A DNA stretch of 28,666 bases from JBEKHI01 sp050012355. Lineage in GTDB: Bacteria; Actinomycetota; Actinomycetes; Streptosporangiales; Streptosporangiaceae. The DNA is taken from the NCBI GenBank assembly GCA_050012355.1, contig JBEKHI010000050.1, forward strand, positions 1 through 28,666, given 5' to 3'. Positions 13,469-21,957 of this stretch are shown in pieces. Within the stretch, counting starts at the first letter, position 1. Each line of letters begins with the position of its first letter. The notes beneath the pieces are model-generated. The model was given only the letters and a program-made list of their open reading frames with translations, was not told where the DNA came from and searched no databases. The position numbers and the translations under genes are program-made.

Positions 13469-14039
13469 GGCCGAACATCAGCGACATGGCCTCCGCGCGA
13501 GTCCGCGACTCGCGGAAAACACCGCGCACCGCGGAGGTGACGGTCTTCGCGCCGACCTTGCGCACCCCGCGCATGGACATGCACATGTGCTCGGCTTCGA
13601 GCACCACGATGACACCGCGTGGCTCGAGTATCCGGACCAGCGCGTCCGCGATGTCGACGGTCATCCGCTCCTGCACCTGTGGACGTTTAGCGTAAACATC
13701 CACCAGCCGCGCGAGTTTCGACAAACCGGTAATCTCGCCCTTTTCATTCGGAATGTAACCGATGTGCGCCTTGCCGAAGAACGGCACGAGGTGATGCTCG
13801 CACATGCTGTACATCTCGATATCCCTGACCAGCACGATCTCATCGTGGTCGGCGTCGAAGACCGTGGTCAGCACGTCTTCCGGCCCCTGCCGCAGCCCAG
13901 CGAACTGCTCGGCATACATTCTGGCCACCCGCGCCGGAGTGTCGCGGAGACCGTCGCGGTCGGGATCCTCCCCGACCGCGAGCAGTATCTCCCTTACGGC
14001 ACGCTCAATGCGGGGATGATCGACTTCAGGCGCCGCCAT
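13461..14039 (-). CDS. folE: GTP cyclohydrolase I
   Basis: FolE converts GTP to 7,8-dihydroneopterin triphosphate, the first step of tetrahydrofolate synthesis. The 192-aa protein has all catalytic landmarks. The zinc ligands are Cys80 and His83 in MYSMCEHHLVPFFGKAHIGY and Cys153 in EHMCMSMRGVRKVG. GLSKLARLVDVYAKRPQVQE is a further conserved segment. The ATG overlaps the ftsH stop region by 14 nt, so translation is probably coupled to ftsH. The stop codon lies inside a 13-bp tandem repeat. Start is unambiguous. Confidence 0.97.
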   Translation of the reverse strand: MAAPEVDHPRIERAVREILLAVGEDPDRDGLRDTPARVARMYAEQFAGLRQGPEDVLTTVFDADHDEIVLVRDIEMYSMCEHHLVPFFGKAHIGYIPNEKGEITGLSKLARLVDVYAKRPQVQERMTVDIADALVRILEPRGVIVVLEAEHMCMSMRGVRKVGAKTVTSAVRGVFRESRTRAEAMSLMFGHS

Positions 14040-16044
14040 CGGTGACCTGGTCGTCGGTGCTACCCATCCCGGGCTGGCCCAGCGCGGGCTGGCCGTTCAC
14101 TGAGCCGTTTTGCCCGTTCGCCACCCGCAGTGAGGCAAGCTCCTTCGGCGAAACGACGGGCGGCCGGTCGGACGGCAGCCGCTTGCCGTACCCGGTGTAA
14201 GAGCCCCGGCGCGGCCGCTTCTGGACCGGCGCGAAGATCTCCATGACCTCCTTGCGGGAGAGGGTCTCCTGGTCGAGCAGCCGGAGCACCAGCGCATCAA
14301 GCACGTCCCGGTACTCGGTCAGCACGTCCCAGGCCTCGTCGTGCGCGGACTCGATCAGCCGCCGCATCTCCTCGTCGATCGCGGACGCGATCTCCTCGGA
14401 GTAGTCCCGGCTGTGCGACATGTCACGGCCGAGGAACGGCTCGCTGTCGCCGGAGCCGAACTTCCGCGCGCCGAGCCGTTCGGACATGCCGAACTCGGTG
14501 ACCATGTTCCGCGCGATCGAGGTGGCCTTCTCGATGTCGTTGGCCGCGCCCGAGGTGGGCTCGTGGACGATCAGCTCCTCCGCGGTCCGGCCGCCGAGCA
14601 GCATCGCGAGCTGGTCCTGCATCTCGGCCCGGCTGACCAGGAACTTGTCCTCAGTCGGCAGCGACTGGGTGTAGCCCAGGGCGCGGCCGCGCGGGATGAT
14701 CGTGATCTTGTGCACCGGGTCGGCGTGCGCCATCGCGTGTCCCACGAGGGCGTGACCACCCTCGTGGTAGGCGATGGTCTTGCGATCGGACTCGGACAGG
14801 ATCGCGCTCTTGCGCTGCGGCCCGGCCGTCACCCGGTCGATGGCCTCTTCCATGTTCTTCATCGTGATCTGCTTGCCGTTGTTGCGCGCGGTCAGCAGCG
14901 CGGCCTCGTTGATCACGTTCGCCAGGTCCGCGCCAGTGAAGCCGGGGGTCTGCCGGGCGATGATGTCCAGCTCGGCGTCCTTAGCGATCGGCTTGCCACG
15001 GGCGTGCACCCGCAGAATGCCCTTGCGGCCCGCCAGGTCAGGCTGGGCGACGACGATCTGCCGGTCGAACCGGCCAGGACGCAGCAGCGCCGGGTCCAGG
15101 ATGTCCGGCCGGTTGGTGGCGGCGATCACGATCACGCCGCCCTTGGTGTCGAAGCCGTCAAGCTCGACCAGCATCTGGTTCAGCGTCTGCTCGCGCTCAT
15201 CGTGCCCGCCGCCGAGCCCGGCACCACGGTGCCGGCCAACGGCGTCGATCTCGTCGACGAACACGATGGCCGGAGCGTTGGCCTTGGCCTGCTCGAACAG
15301 GTCACGGACCCGGGACGCGCCGACACCGACGAACATCTCAACGAAGTCGGAGCCCGAGATGGAGTAGAACGGCACGCCCGCTTCGCCCGCGACTGCCCGG
15401 GCGAGCAGCGTCTTGCCGGTACCAGGCGGCCCGTAGAGCAGCACGCCCTTGGGGATCTTCGCCCCGATGGCCTGGAACTTGGCTGGGTTCTGCAGGAACT
15501 CCTTGATCTCCTGGAGCTCCTCGATCGCCTCGTCGGCACCGGCCACGTCAGCGAAAGTGGTCTTCGGAGTGTCCTTGGTGATCAGCTTCGCACGGGACTT
15601 GCCGAAGTTCATCACCCGGGAGCCGCCGCCCTGCATCGCGGACAGCATCAGGAAGAAGAACAGTCCGATGATCACGTACGGGAGGAAGTCCTCCAGGATC
15701 GTCACCAGCGCGCTGGTCTTCGGGATCTGGACGTTGTAGCCGCCGGTCAGCTTGCCTGAGTCGTACAGCTTCTGCAGATCCTGCTGCAGGACGATGCCCT
15801 GGCCGCCGGTCCAATCCGCTTGGTAGACGGTCCCGTTGTCCATGGTGAGCAGGATCGTCTGGGACGAGTCGTTGATCTGAGCCGACTTGAGGCCATTGCC
15901 CCGTTCGATCAGCTGGACGATCCTGGATGTGTCAACCGCCGATGAGCTGCTGCCGGAATTGGCGAAATTCAGCACGAACAGCATGAGCAGCACCGCGATG
16001 ATCACCAAGACAAGCGGCCCGCGGAATATGCGCTTCAACTCCAT
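14026..16044 (-). CDS. ftsH: FtsH, membrane-bound AAA+ zinc metalloprotease
   Basis: FtsH extracts and degrades membrane and unstable cytosolic proteins as a hexamer. The 672-aa protein has TM1 (about residues 9–27), an extracytoplasmic domain, and TM2 (about 116–137). The AAA module shows Walker A GPPGTGKT (205–212), Walker B VFVDEID (261–267) and a second region of homology ending in RPGRFDRQI. The protease active site is HEGGH (427–431). The C-terminal tail after KEVMEIFAP is long, Gly/Gln/Pro-rich and probably disordered, as in other actinobacteria. ATG is preceded by GAAGGGG. hpt lies upstream with a 210-nt gap that likely holds a promoter; folE overlaps the 3' end. Confidence 0.98.
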   Translation of the reverse strand: MELKRIFRGPLVLVIIAVLLMLFVLNFANSGSSSSAVDTSRIVQLIERGNGLKSAQINDSSQTILLTMDNGTVYQADWTGGQGIVLQQDLQKLYDSGKLTGGYNVQIPKTSALVTILEDFLPYVIIGLFFFLMLSAMQGGGSRVMNFGKSRAKLITKDTPKTTFADVAGADEAIEELQEIKEFLQNPAKFQAIGAKIPKGVLLYGPPGTGKTLLARAVAGEAGVPFYSISGSDFVEMFVGVGASRVRDLFEQAKANAPAIVFVDEIDAVGRHRGAGLGGGHDEREQTLNQMLVELDGFDTKGGVIVIAATNRPDILDPALLRPGRFDRQIVVAQPDLAGRKGILRVHARGKPIAKDAELDIIARQTPGFTGADLANVINEAALLTARNNGKQITMKNMEEAIDRVTAGPQRKSAILSESDRKTIAYHEGGHALVGHAMAHADPVHKITIIPRGRALGYTQSLPTEDKFLVSRAEMQDQLAMLLGGRTAEELIVHEPTSGAANDIEKATSIARNMVTEFGMSERLGARKFGSGDSEPFLGRDMSHSRDYSEEIASAIDEEMRRLIESAHDEAWDVLTEYRDVLDALVLRLLDQETLSRKEVMEIFAPVQKRPRRGSYTGYGKRLPSDRPPVVSPKELASLRVANGQNGSVNGQPALGQPGMGSTDDQVTDGGA

Positions 16045-16254
16045 GACGAGCGACCCCTTCGGCCCGGGGCCGTTCCCTCCTGACCAGCCTCACATCCCGC
16101 CGACCACCGACGAGACCGAATATACGACGGTACACCGGCCAGCCGCCCTCGTGCAGCGGCACAGCCGTTACTAGCAGCGCCCGCGCCGGCTGCCCGGTCG
16201 TGCGCTGTCAGCACATCTCGCAACTGTCAACGCCCTTTCGCACCCGACGCATTC

Positions 16255-16809
16255 CTAGGCCCCGTAGGTATCCGGCGCCAGCGTCCCGATGAAGGGGAGG
16301 TTCCGGTACTTCTGGTCATAGTCAAGTCCATACCCGACGACGAACTCGTCAGCTATATCAAATCCGATATAGCCTACCTCCACGTCCATCTTGACCGCGG
16401 CGGGCTTGCGAAGCATCGCGCAGACCGACACCGAGGCCGGATTGCGTGACCTGAGGTTGCCCACCAGCCACGACAGGGTCAGCCCGGAGTCCACGATGTC
16501 CTCGACGATCAGCACATGACGCCCGCTGATGTCGGTATCTAGGTCTTTGAGGATGCGAACCACGCCAGACGACTTGGTGCCCGAGCCGTAGGACGACACC
16601 GCCATCCAGTCCATTTCGACCGGCAGATGCATCGCCCGGGCCAGGTCCGCCATCACCATGACGGCGCCCTTCAGCACCCCGACGATCAGGAGTTCGCGGC
16701 CAGCGTAATCCGCGTCGATCTGCGCGGCCAGCTCACCGATCCGCTTCCGCAGTTGCTCGGTGCTGATCAGCACATCCTTGAGCGCCAGACCCACATCTTC
16801 TCTATCCAC
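16255..16809 (-). CDS. hpt: Hypoxanthine(-guanine) phosphoribosyltransferase
   Basis: The enzyme salvages hypoxanthine or guanine with PRPP. The 184-aa protein contains the PP-binding LLIVGVLKGAV segment (40–50), the flexible-loop SSYGSGTKSSG (72–82) and the PRPP loop VLIVEDIVDSGLT (99–111), ending in FIGTLAPDTYGA. GTG 16809 is chosen because GGAGG lies 6 nt before it and the product then has family length. An upstream GTG at 16854 would add residues encoded by a repeated element. The start overlaps the tilS stop by 8 nt. The pair tilS–hpt is conserved in actinobacteria. Confidence 0.96.
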   Translation of the reverse strand: MDREDVGLALKDVLISTEQLRKRIGELAAQIDADYAGRELLIVGVLKGAVMVMADLARAMHLPVEMDWMAVSSYGSGTKSSGVVRILKDLDTDISGRHVLIVEDIVDSGLTLSWLVGNLRSRNPASVSVCAMLRKPAAVKMDVEVGYIGFDIADEFVVGYGLDYDQKYRNLPFIGTLAPDTYGA

Positions 16810-17878
16810 TGCTCGCCTCCGGCGCGCCTTTGATGCGCTGCCTTCCCTCGTCACTCGTCGCTGGCGCTCCTCGCTCCTCAGTCCAGGCAGCGCGGCGCGC
16901 CTTTGGCTCGAACATTATTCCGCCGTCCCGGCGGAACGCACGCAGCCCTCCTGGGAGGTCGATCCAGCGTTGGCCGTGCCAGTCTGTCACCAGGGCACCT
17001 AGCCAGCCCACGTGCCTGGCGGTAAGCGCCCCGGGCGGACAGCCCGCCACCACTGCCGCGTCCCGCAGCAGCCGCGATCTGATGGCTTCCGGCTGCGCGG
17101 CGAGGAACGCCGTTTCCATTGGCCCGCTAGCTAGATTGTCCAGCACCTCGTTATCGGCCCTCAGCTGGGTGGCGGTCCTGGCTAGCGCCTCCGCGACTCC
17201 CGGACCGAGCGCGGCCTCGAGGGCGGGCAGCGCGTCCAGCCTTACCCGGACCCGGGCGAACCGGCGGTCGCCGTTGTGCGGATCCTGCCACGGTCCGAGG
17301 TCAGCCGCCGCCTCGGCGGTCACCGACCGGCGCACCCCGAGCAGCGGGCGGCGGAACAAGCCGCGTACCGCGGGCATGCCCGCCAGCGAGCGCGCCCCGG
17401 AACCGCGGGCCAGCCCGAGCAACACGGTTTCCGCCTGATCGTCGAGGGTGTGCCCGAGCAGCACCGCTGCCGCGCCGGTATCCGCTGCCGCCGCCGACAG
17501 CGCCGCGTACCTTGCCGTACGCGCGGCCGCTTCCGGCCCGCCACCGCCGGTCACGCTGACCCGCCGGGCGAGCACCGGGTCAAGCCCGAGCCCGTGCAGC
17601 TTCGCCGCGACCTCGTCGGCCCGTTCAGCGGAACCCGCCTGCAGCCCGTGGTCGATAGTCACCCCGCCGGCCCGCAGCCCGGCCCGCGGCCCGACGAAGG
17701 CGAGCGCGGCCGCCAGCGCGAGCGAGTCGGCCCCGCCTGAGCAGGCCACGAGCACCAGCGATCCGGGTTCCAGGTCCGACACCATCCCGCGTACAGCGTG
17801 GCAGACCTCGGCTTCCGCTCGCCTCCGGCCCCCCACCCGCCTCCCCTGCCCGCTCCCTGCGCTGCCTTCCCTCGTCAC
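16802..17878 (-). CDS. tilS: tRNA(Ile)-lysidine synthase
   Basis: TilS changes C34 of the CAU-anticodon tRNA-Ile to lysidine so that it reads AUA. The 358-aa protein has the PP-loop CSGGADS (46–52) in VLVACSGGADSLALAAALA, followed by the GHTLDDQAETVLLGLARGSG segment and GLFRRPLLGVRR. Both ends are shaped by a repeated DNA element. The 5' copy supplies GAGGAACGA and GTG 17878, and the 3' copy encodes the final ~30 residues (ARRAAWTEERGAPATSDEGR). GTG 17836, with GGGAGG before it, may be the original start. It overlaps hpt by 8 nt. Catalytic identity is secure; exact termini are less so. Confidence 0.94.
   Translation of the reverse strand: MTREGSAGSGQGRRVGGRRRAEAEVCHAVRGMVSDLEPGSLVLVACSGGADSLALAAALAFVGPRAGLRAGGVTIDHGLQAGSAERADEVAAKLHGLGLDPVLARRVSVTGGGGPEAAARTARYAALSAAAADTGAAAVLLGHTLDDQAETVLLGLARGSGARSLAGMPAVRGLFRRPLLGVRRSVTAEAAADLGPWQDPHNGDRRFARVRVRLDALPALEAALGPGVAEALARTATQLRADNEVLDNLASGPMETAFLAAQPEAIRSRLLRDAAVVAGCPPGALTARHVGWLGALVTDWHGQRWIDLPGGLRAFRRDGGIMFEPKARRAAWTEERGAPATSDEGRQRIKGAPEASSG
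16821..16910. repeat. REP/MITE-like element, copy A (in tilS 3' end)
   Basis: Terminal inverted arms GCGCTGCCT (16835–16843) and AGGCAGCGC (16885–16893) enclose a CTCGTCACTCGT-type core. The element matches copy B at 17859–17908 except for a 9-nt insertion (CGCTGGCGC) and one C/T change, and similarity continues into CCTTTGGCTCG. GGCGCGCCTTTG occurs on both sides of copy A (16821 and 16894). Confidence 0.75.
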
Positions 17879-17926
17879 TCGTTCCTCGTTCCTCAGTCCA
17901 GGCAGCGCGGGCGGACCTTTGGCTCG
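17859..17926. repeat. REP/MITE-like element, copy B (at tilS start)
   Basis: This 50-bp core has the same terminal arms GCGCTGCCT (17859–17867) and AGGCAGCGC (17900–17908), followed by a shared CCTTTGGCTCG. It fills the short gap between the metalloprotease gene and tilS and provides a possible start codon and ribosome site for tilS. Confidence 0.75.
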
Positions 17927-17927
17927 G

Positions 17928-18998
17928 TCAGCCGACCCTGGCCAGCCAGGCGGCGGGGTTGGTGATCTCTTCGCGGGTGGGCAGCGTCTCCGGGGACGTC
18001 CAGACCTTGTTGAAGCCGGCCATCCCCGCCTCCTCGACCACCTTGCTCACAAACGCGGAGCCCTCTGCGTACTGCTTCATCTTCAGGTCGATGCCCAGCA
18101 GGCGACGGATCGTCTGCTCCACCCGCCCGGAGTTACCCCGGCGGGCGTTGAACTTCTCCCTGATGTCGGCCACGGTCGGAACCACCTGGGGTCCGACCGC
18201 GTCCATCACGTAGTCGCCGTGACCTTCCACCAATGTCATAACGGCGGTCAGCTTGTCCATCAGTTCCCGTTGCTCGGGCGTCTGGATGGCCTCGAGCAAC
18301 GACTCGGAGCCCGCACTCCCGCGCACCGCGCCCGCCACCGCGCCTGCCGCGTCCCGCACCCGGGACAGCATCTGGCTGGGGTCGATGTCGGACGCGAGCA
18401 GGAACTCGGTCATCTGCCCCTGCACGTACTCGCGCAGCCAGGGGACGCTGGTGAACTGCACCCGGTGCGTCTCCTCGTGCAGGCAGACCCAGCGGCGGAA
18501 GTCATGCGGGTCCACGCCAAGCTCGCGCTCCACCAGCGAGATGTTCGGCGCGACCAGCGTGAGTCGCCCGACTCCGTCTTCACCGGACTCCCCCGGTGGC
18601 AGGAAAAGCTCGTACTGGCCAAGCACCCGGCCAGACATGTAGGCAAGGATCAGCCCGGCCTGGACGCCGGTCACCCGGGAACCAACCGCGTTCAGCACCG
18701 AGGGCATCGAGTTACCGCGCTCGGCCAGCCGGTCCGCGAGCGGGTCAAGCACGACGCGGAATCCGCCGACGTTGGCCCGGATCCAGCCGGGACGGTCCAC
18801 AACCGCGACCGGTCCCTGCGGGCCGTCGCTGTACAGGCCGGTGAGCTCGCGGACCGGAGTCTGGACGGCTCCTGCCAGCCCACGCAGCTCGGCGACCGTC
18901 TGCCGTGCCTCGCTGAGGCTCACTTGCGGACCTGACCGTGCCCACCGTGCTCCGGTGGAGATGGCCAGATCCCAGTCGATCATCTGTCCGCTCGCCAT
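17928..18998 (-). CDS. Zinc-dependent metalloprotease-like protein (DUF2342 / F420-associated family)
   Basis: The 356-aa protein belongs to an actinobacterial family annotated as zinc-dependent metalloprotease or coenzyme-F420-biosynthesis-associated protein. The putative zinc site is HEETH at 174–178 in WVCLHEETHRVQF. Other family features are NVGGFRVVLDPL, LGQYELFLPPG and the C-terminal FNKVWTSPETLPTREEITNP. No signal peptide or membrane segment is visible, so it is probably cytoplasmic. ATG 18998 is used, although the GAGG is very close to it. ATG 18983 gives the family-typical MIDWDLA start and may be the true one. It lies between dacB and tilS, its conserved place. Neither substrate nor an F420 link is shown here. 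Confidence 0.88.
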   Translation of the reverse strand: MASGQMIDWDLAISTGARWARSGPQVSLSEARQTVAELRGLAGAVQTPVRELTGLYSDGPQGPVAVVDRPGWIRANVGGFRVVLDPLADRLAERGNSMPSVLNAVGSRVTGVQAGLILAYMSGRVLGQYELFLPPGESGEDGVGRLTLVAPNISLVERELGVDPHDFRRWVCLHEETHRVQFTSVPWLREYVQGQMTEFLLASDIDPSQMLSRVRDAAGAVAGAVRGSAGSESLLEAIQTPEQRELMDKLTAVMTLVEGHGDYVMDAVGPQVVPTVADIREKFNARRGNSGRVEQTIRRLLGIDLKMKQYAEGSAFVSKVVEEAGMAGFNKVWTSPETLPTREEITNPAAWLARVG

Positions 18999-19054
18999 CC
19001 TCTTAGGCTACGCCGCATCCGCCACTCGGCGTACGCACCGCGGTCGAACCGCGA

Positions 19055-19087
19055 TCGCAGCCCGGTCGCAGCCCGGTCGCGCCCCGG
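19055..19087. repeat. Three tandem 11-bp repeats
   Basis: TCGCAGCCCGG occurs at 19055 and 19066, and a variant TCGCGCCCCGG at 19077. The array runs directly into the first of two palindromes between dacB and the metalloprotease gene. Confidence 0.65.
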
Positions 19088-19107
19088 TCGATGTGACATC
19101 GACCGGG
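19083..19107. repeat. Palindrome 1 downstream of dacB
   Basis: CCCGGTCGATGT and ACATCGACCGGG flank a single central G, giving perfect 12-bp arms. It could end dacB transcription or bind a dimeric regulator. Confidence 0.65.
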
Positions 19108-19117
19108 CTCTATGCCG

Positions 19118-19134
19118 GTCGATGTCACATCGAC
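19118..19134. repeat. Palindrome 2, spanning the dacB stop codon
   Basis: GTCGATGT and ACATCGAC flank a central C that belongs to the dacB stop codon. The core is identical to palindrome 1, and the two centres are 31 bp apart, about three helical turns. Confidence 0.65.
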
Positions 19135-20564
19135 AAGCCCCGCCGTAACCGGCAGCCGCAGCGGGCCAGGGACTCGGCGGCGGCGTCTATGCCGTTGGCA
19201 GCCGACTGGAGGTCTCCGGCCGGGTAGCCCCCGGTCATGATCGCGAAGATCAGCACATGGCCGTCCTGGGTGGTGACGATCCCGGCCAGGGTGGCGACGG
19301 TGTCCAGGTTGCCGGTCTTCGCCCGCACGACGCCGCGGGCGGTGCCGGAAATGGCGCCGAAGATGCTCTCACCAGGCGACAGGGTCCCGTCGAATCCGGC
19401 GACGGGCAGTCCGGTGGTCACCGAGCGCAGGCCCGCTTCTGTCATCGCCGCGTAAAGCGTCTGGATCAGCGCTGCGGGCGCCACGCCGTCGTTGGGCGAC
19501 AGGCCGCTGGTGTCGTAGAGCTTCACCCCGCCGGTTACGCCAAGGTGCCGCAGCTCCGCCTCGACGCCCGCCGCGGCGCCGGCGAAGGTGGCCGGGCGCC
19601 CGGTGGCGATCGCGACGTGCCGCCCCAGGTTCTCCGCGATGACGTTGTTGGACTCGGTAAGCATCTGCTGGACGAGCTGCGCGACGGTGGGCGAGGAGAC
19701 GCTCGCGATCGTCGCGGCCGACGCGGGCGCCGTGACGCTGCTGTCGGCGACCGAGGCCTTGATGCCATCGTCGCTCAGCAGCTGCGCGAACTCCTGGTAC
19801 GCCATGCCGGCCGGGTTGGTGGTGCGCGCCCGGAAGTTCGTCGCGTCGTCACTGTCCTCCGGCGCGCCGGAGGCGGTCAGCCGGCCCTGGTCGACCTCGA
19901 GGGAAACGATCGGGGTGACGTTCCCGCTCGTCACGTCCGAGGAGGTCCAGCCGGGCGCGTACAGCGCACCCGAGTAGAGGCTGGTGTCGTAGGAGAGCGG
20001 GATCGTCGTTTTGCCCTCCTTCTTAAGCACCGCCGCGGTCTTGCGTGCGAGGTCGGCGAGGGTGGCTGGCTGCGGGTAGTCGCTGGACGGATAGCTGTTT
20101 ACGGCGAGGTCCGGGTCGCCGCCGCCGACGAGCACGATGCCCGAACCGGTCGAGACGACCTTGGTGACGAACCTGGCGTCCGCTCCGAGCGCGGCGAGCG
20201 CGGCGGTCGCGGTGAGGAGCTTCGTGGTCGAGGCTGGGGCCGCCTCCGTCGCGCCTTTGTCGTCGTACAGCACCTTGCCGGTACTCCCGTTGGCCACCAT
20301 GATCTCGGCATCGGCGGCCGATACCGATCCGTCGAGCGCGCTCTGCAGAGCGCCGCTCAGCCCGGCTGAGGTCGGCACCTCGGTATCCGACGACGCAGCC
20401 TGCAGTACGCTGGTCACGGTACGCGTCGTCCCGGGGGCGGCGGTCGGGATCTTCATCGCCGCCAGTCGCGAGGGCAGCATGCGGGCGACCGACACGCTAG
20501 CTGTCAACGTGAAAACGCAGAGCAATGCCAGCGTGACCAAGGTCACCACTCGGGTGCTGCGCAA
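19125..20564 (-). CDS. dacB: D-alanyl-D-alanine carboxypeptidase/endopeptidase (PBP4, peptidase S13)
   Basis: This exported enzyme trims or opens peptidoglycan cross-links. The 479-aa protein begins with a hydrophobic export segment (about residues 7–27). The serine-protease motifs are SxxK as STTK (112–115), SxN as SNN (305–307) and KTG (416–418). The long insert between the first two motifs is typical of the class C PBP4 family. TTG 20564 is the start, with AGGGG 7 nt before it. The last residues (CGCRLRRGLSM) contain two cysteines and are encoded partly by palindrome 2, so the C-terminus may have been altered by that element. It is divergent from ppa, a conserved pairing. Confidence 0.95.
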   Translation of the reverse strand: MRSTRVVTLVTLALLCVFTLTASVSVARMLPSRLAAMKIPTAAPGTTRTVTSVLQAASSDTEVPTSAGLSGALQSALDGSVSAADAEIMVANGSTGKVLYDDKGATEAAPASTTKLLTATAALAALGADARFVTKVVSTGSGIVLVGGGDPDLAVNSYPSSDYPQPATLADLARKTAAVLKKEGKTTIPLSYDTSLYSGALYAPGWTSSDVTSGNVTPIVSLEVDQGRLTASGAPEDSDDATNFRARTTNPAGMAYQEFAQLLSDDGIKASVADSSVTAPASAATIASVSSPTVAQLVQQMLTESNNVIAENLGRHVAIATGRPATFAGAAAGVEAELRHLGVTGGVKLYDTSGLSPNDGVAPAALIQTLYAAMTEAGLRSVTTGLPVAGFDGTLSPGESIFGAISGTARGVVRAKTGNLDTVATLAGIVTTQDGHVLIFAIMTGGYPAGDLQSAANGIDAAAESLARCGCRLRRGLSM

Positions 20565-20702
20565 CTGGTTTCCCCTCTCGCGGGCCGGTGGCCTCGCACG
20601 TTGTCCGCCCGCCCGCGGTCCGTTTGCTGCCCCCGGCGTCGCAGCGTACCGCTCCCATCGGGGACAATGAACTGAAATCAGCAGCTAAACGCAGGAGTTG
20701 AT

Positions 20703-21218
20703 GTGGACGTCGAAGTAGTCATCGAGATCCCCAAGGGACAGCGCAACAAGTATGAGGTCGACCACGAAACCGGGCGGATCCGGCTCGACCGCATGCTGTT
20801 CACGTCTACTAGGTACCCCGCTGACTACGGGTTCGTCGAGGACACCCTCGCCGAGGATGGCGACCCGTTGGACGCCCTCGTGATGCTGGAGGAGCCGACG
20901 TTCCCTGGGTGCCTGATCGAGGCCCGCGTAGTGGGGATGTTCCGCATGCGGGACGAGGAGGGGCCGGACGACAAGATACTTTGCGTGCCCGCCCACGACC
21001 CGCGGATGGAGCACCTGCGCGACATCCACCACGTCTCCGAATTCGAGCGGCTGGAGATCCAGCACTTCTTCGAGGTCTACAAGGAGCTCGAGCCGGGCAA
21101 GTCGGTGCAGGGCGCCAACTGGGCGGACCGCGCCGCGGCGGAGGCCGAGGTCGAGGCCTGCCGCAAGCGCTACGCCGAGTACCTCGCCGCGCGCGACGCC
21201 GGTTCACCGGAGGACTGA
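20703..21218 (+). CDS. ppa: Inorganic pyrophosphatase, family I
   Basis: The cytoplasmic enzyme hydrolyses pyrophosphate and drives biosynthetic reactions. The 171-aa protein shows the family I signatures: IEIPKGQRNKYEVDHETGRI, the YPADYGFVEDT segment, and the Asp cluster EDGDPLDALVM that binds Mg and PPi. GTG 20703 has AGGAG 5 nt upstream. The C-terminal part after WADRAAAEAEVEACRKRY is a charged helix usual in actinobacterial members. It is divergent from dacB, and its stop is one base from the ATG of the following SDR gene, so the two are probably co-translated. Confidence 0.97.
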   Translation: MDVEVVIEIPKGQRNKYEVDHETGRIRLDRMLFTSTRYPADYGFVEDTLAEDGDPLDALVMLEEPTFPGCLIEARVVGMFRMRDEEGPDDKILCVPAHDPRMEHLRDIHHVSEFERLEIQHFFEVYKELEPGKSVQGANWADRAAAEAEVEACRKRYAEYLAARDAGSPED

Positions 21219-21219
21219 G

Positions 21220-21957
21220 ATGACGACCGTGCTGGTGACGGGCGCGAGCAGCGGCTTCGGCACGGCGATCGTCCGGCGGTTCGCCGCCGAAGGCGCGCGA
21301 GTGATCGCCGCCGCCCGGCGGCTCTCCCGGCTGGAGGAGCTAGCCAAGGAGACCGGCGCGGAACCGCTCATGCTTGACGTGCGGGACGATTCCGCGGTCG
21401 AAGAGGCTTTTCGCGGGCTCGGCGAGATTGATGTGCTTGTCAACAACGCCGGGCTCGCGCTGGGCCTCGAACCGGCCCAGCGCGCGTCGGTGGCCGAGTG
21501 GGAGCAGATGATCGACACCAACTGCTCCGGGCTGGTCTACTGCACCCGCGCCGCGCTGCCGGGCATGGTGCGGCGCGGCCGCGGGCACGTGATCAACCTC
21601 GGCTCGATCGCGGCGGATTACCCCTACCCCGGCGGGAACGTCTACGGCGCCACCAAGGCGTTCGTCCGGCAGTTCAGCCTGAACCTCCGCAGCGATGTGC
21701 ACGGCACCGGGGTACGCGTCACCTGCGTTGAGCCGGGCATGGCCCAGACCGAGTTCTCGCTGGTGCGCTTCGGCGGCGACTCGGCCAAGGCTTCCGAGGT
21801 GTACGAGGGCATGCAGCCGCTGACACCGCAAGACGTGGCGGAGGCGGTGTACTGGGCGGCTGCCCAGCCCCCGCACGTCAACATCAACGTCATCGAGCTG
21901 ATGCCTACCCAGCAGAGCTTCGCTCCGTTCCAGGTGGCCAGGGACGCTACTCGCTGA
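21220..21957 (+). CDS. Short-chain dehydrogenase/reductase (YdfG-like)
   Basis: The 245-aa classical SDR has the NADP(H)-binding TGASSGFG (7–14), NNAG (75–78), and the catalytic Ser129 with Tyr142-xxx-Lys146. The arrangement and the C-terminal INVIELMPTQQSFAPF resemble E. coli YdfG, which oxidises L-allo-threonine, serine and 3-hydroxy acids and reduces malonic semialdehyde. The substrate here is not determined by the sequence. The ATG follows the ppa stop after one base. The last 11 bp overlap the 3' end of the convergent isochorismatase-fold gene. Confidence 0.9.
   Translation: MTTVLVTGASSGFGTAIVRRFAAEGARVIAAARRLSRLEELAKETGAEPLMLDVRDDSAVEEAFRGLGEIDVLVNNAGLALGLEPAQRASVAEWEQMIDTNCSGLVYCTRAALPGMVRRGRGHVINLGSIAADYPYPGGNVYGATKAFVRQFSLNLRSDVHGTGVRVTCVEPGMAQTEFSLVRFGGDSAKASEVYEGMQPLTPQDVAEAVYWAAAQPPHVNINVIELMPTQQSFAPFQVARDATR

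Noticed and set aside
14341..15759. 472-codon plus-strand open frame opposite ftsH
   Set aside because: Antisense shadow of an intact FtsH with all motifs; low-complexity His/Asp/Val/Leu-rich product typical of such shadows.
17448..18935. 495-codon plus-strand open frame opposite tilS and the metalloprotease gene
   Set aside because: It crosses two real genes and both repeat regions and shows no domain.
19257..20369. 370-codon plus-strand open frame opposite dacB
   Set aside because: Shadow of dacB, which has all three penicillin-binding-protein motifs.
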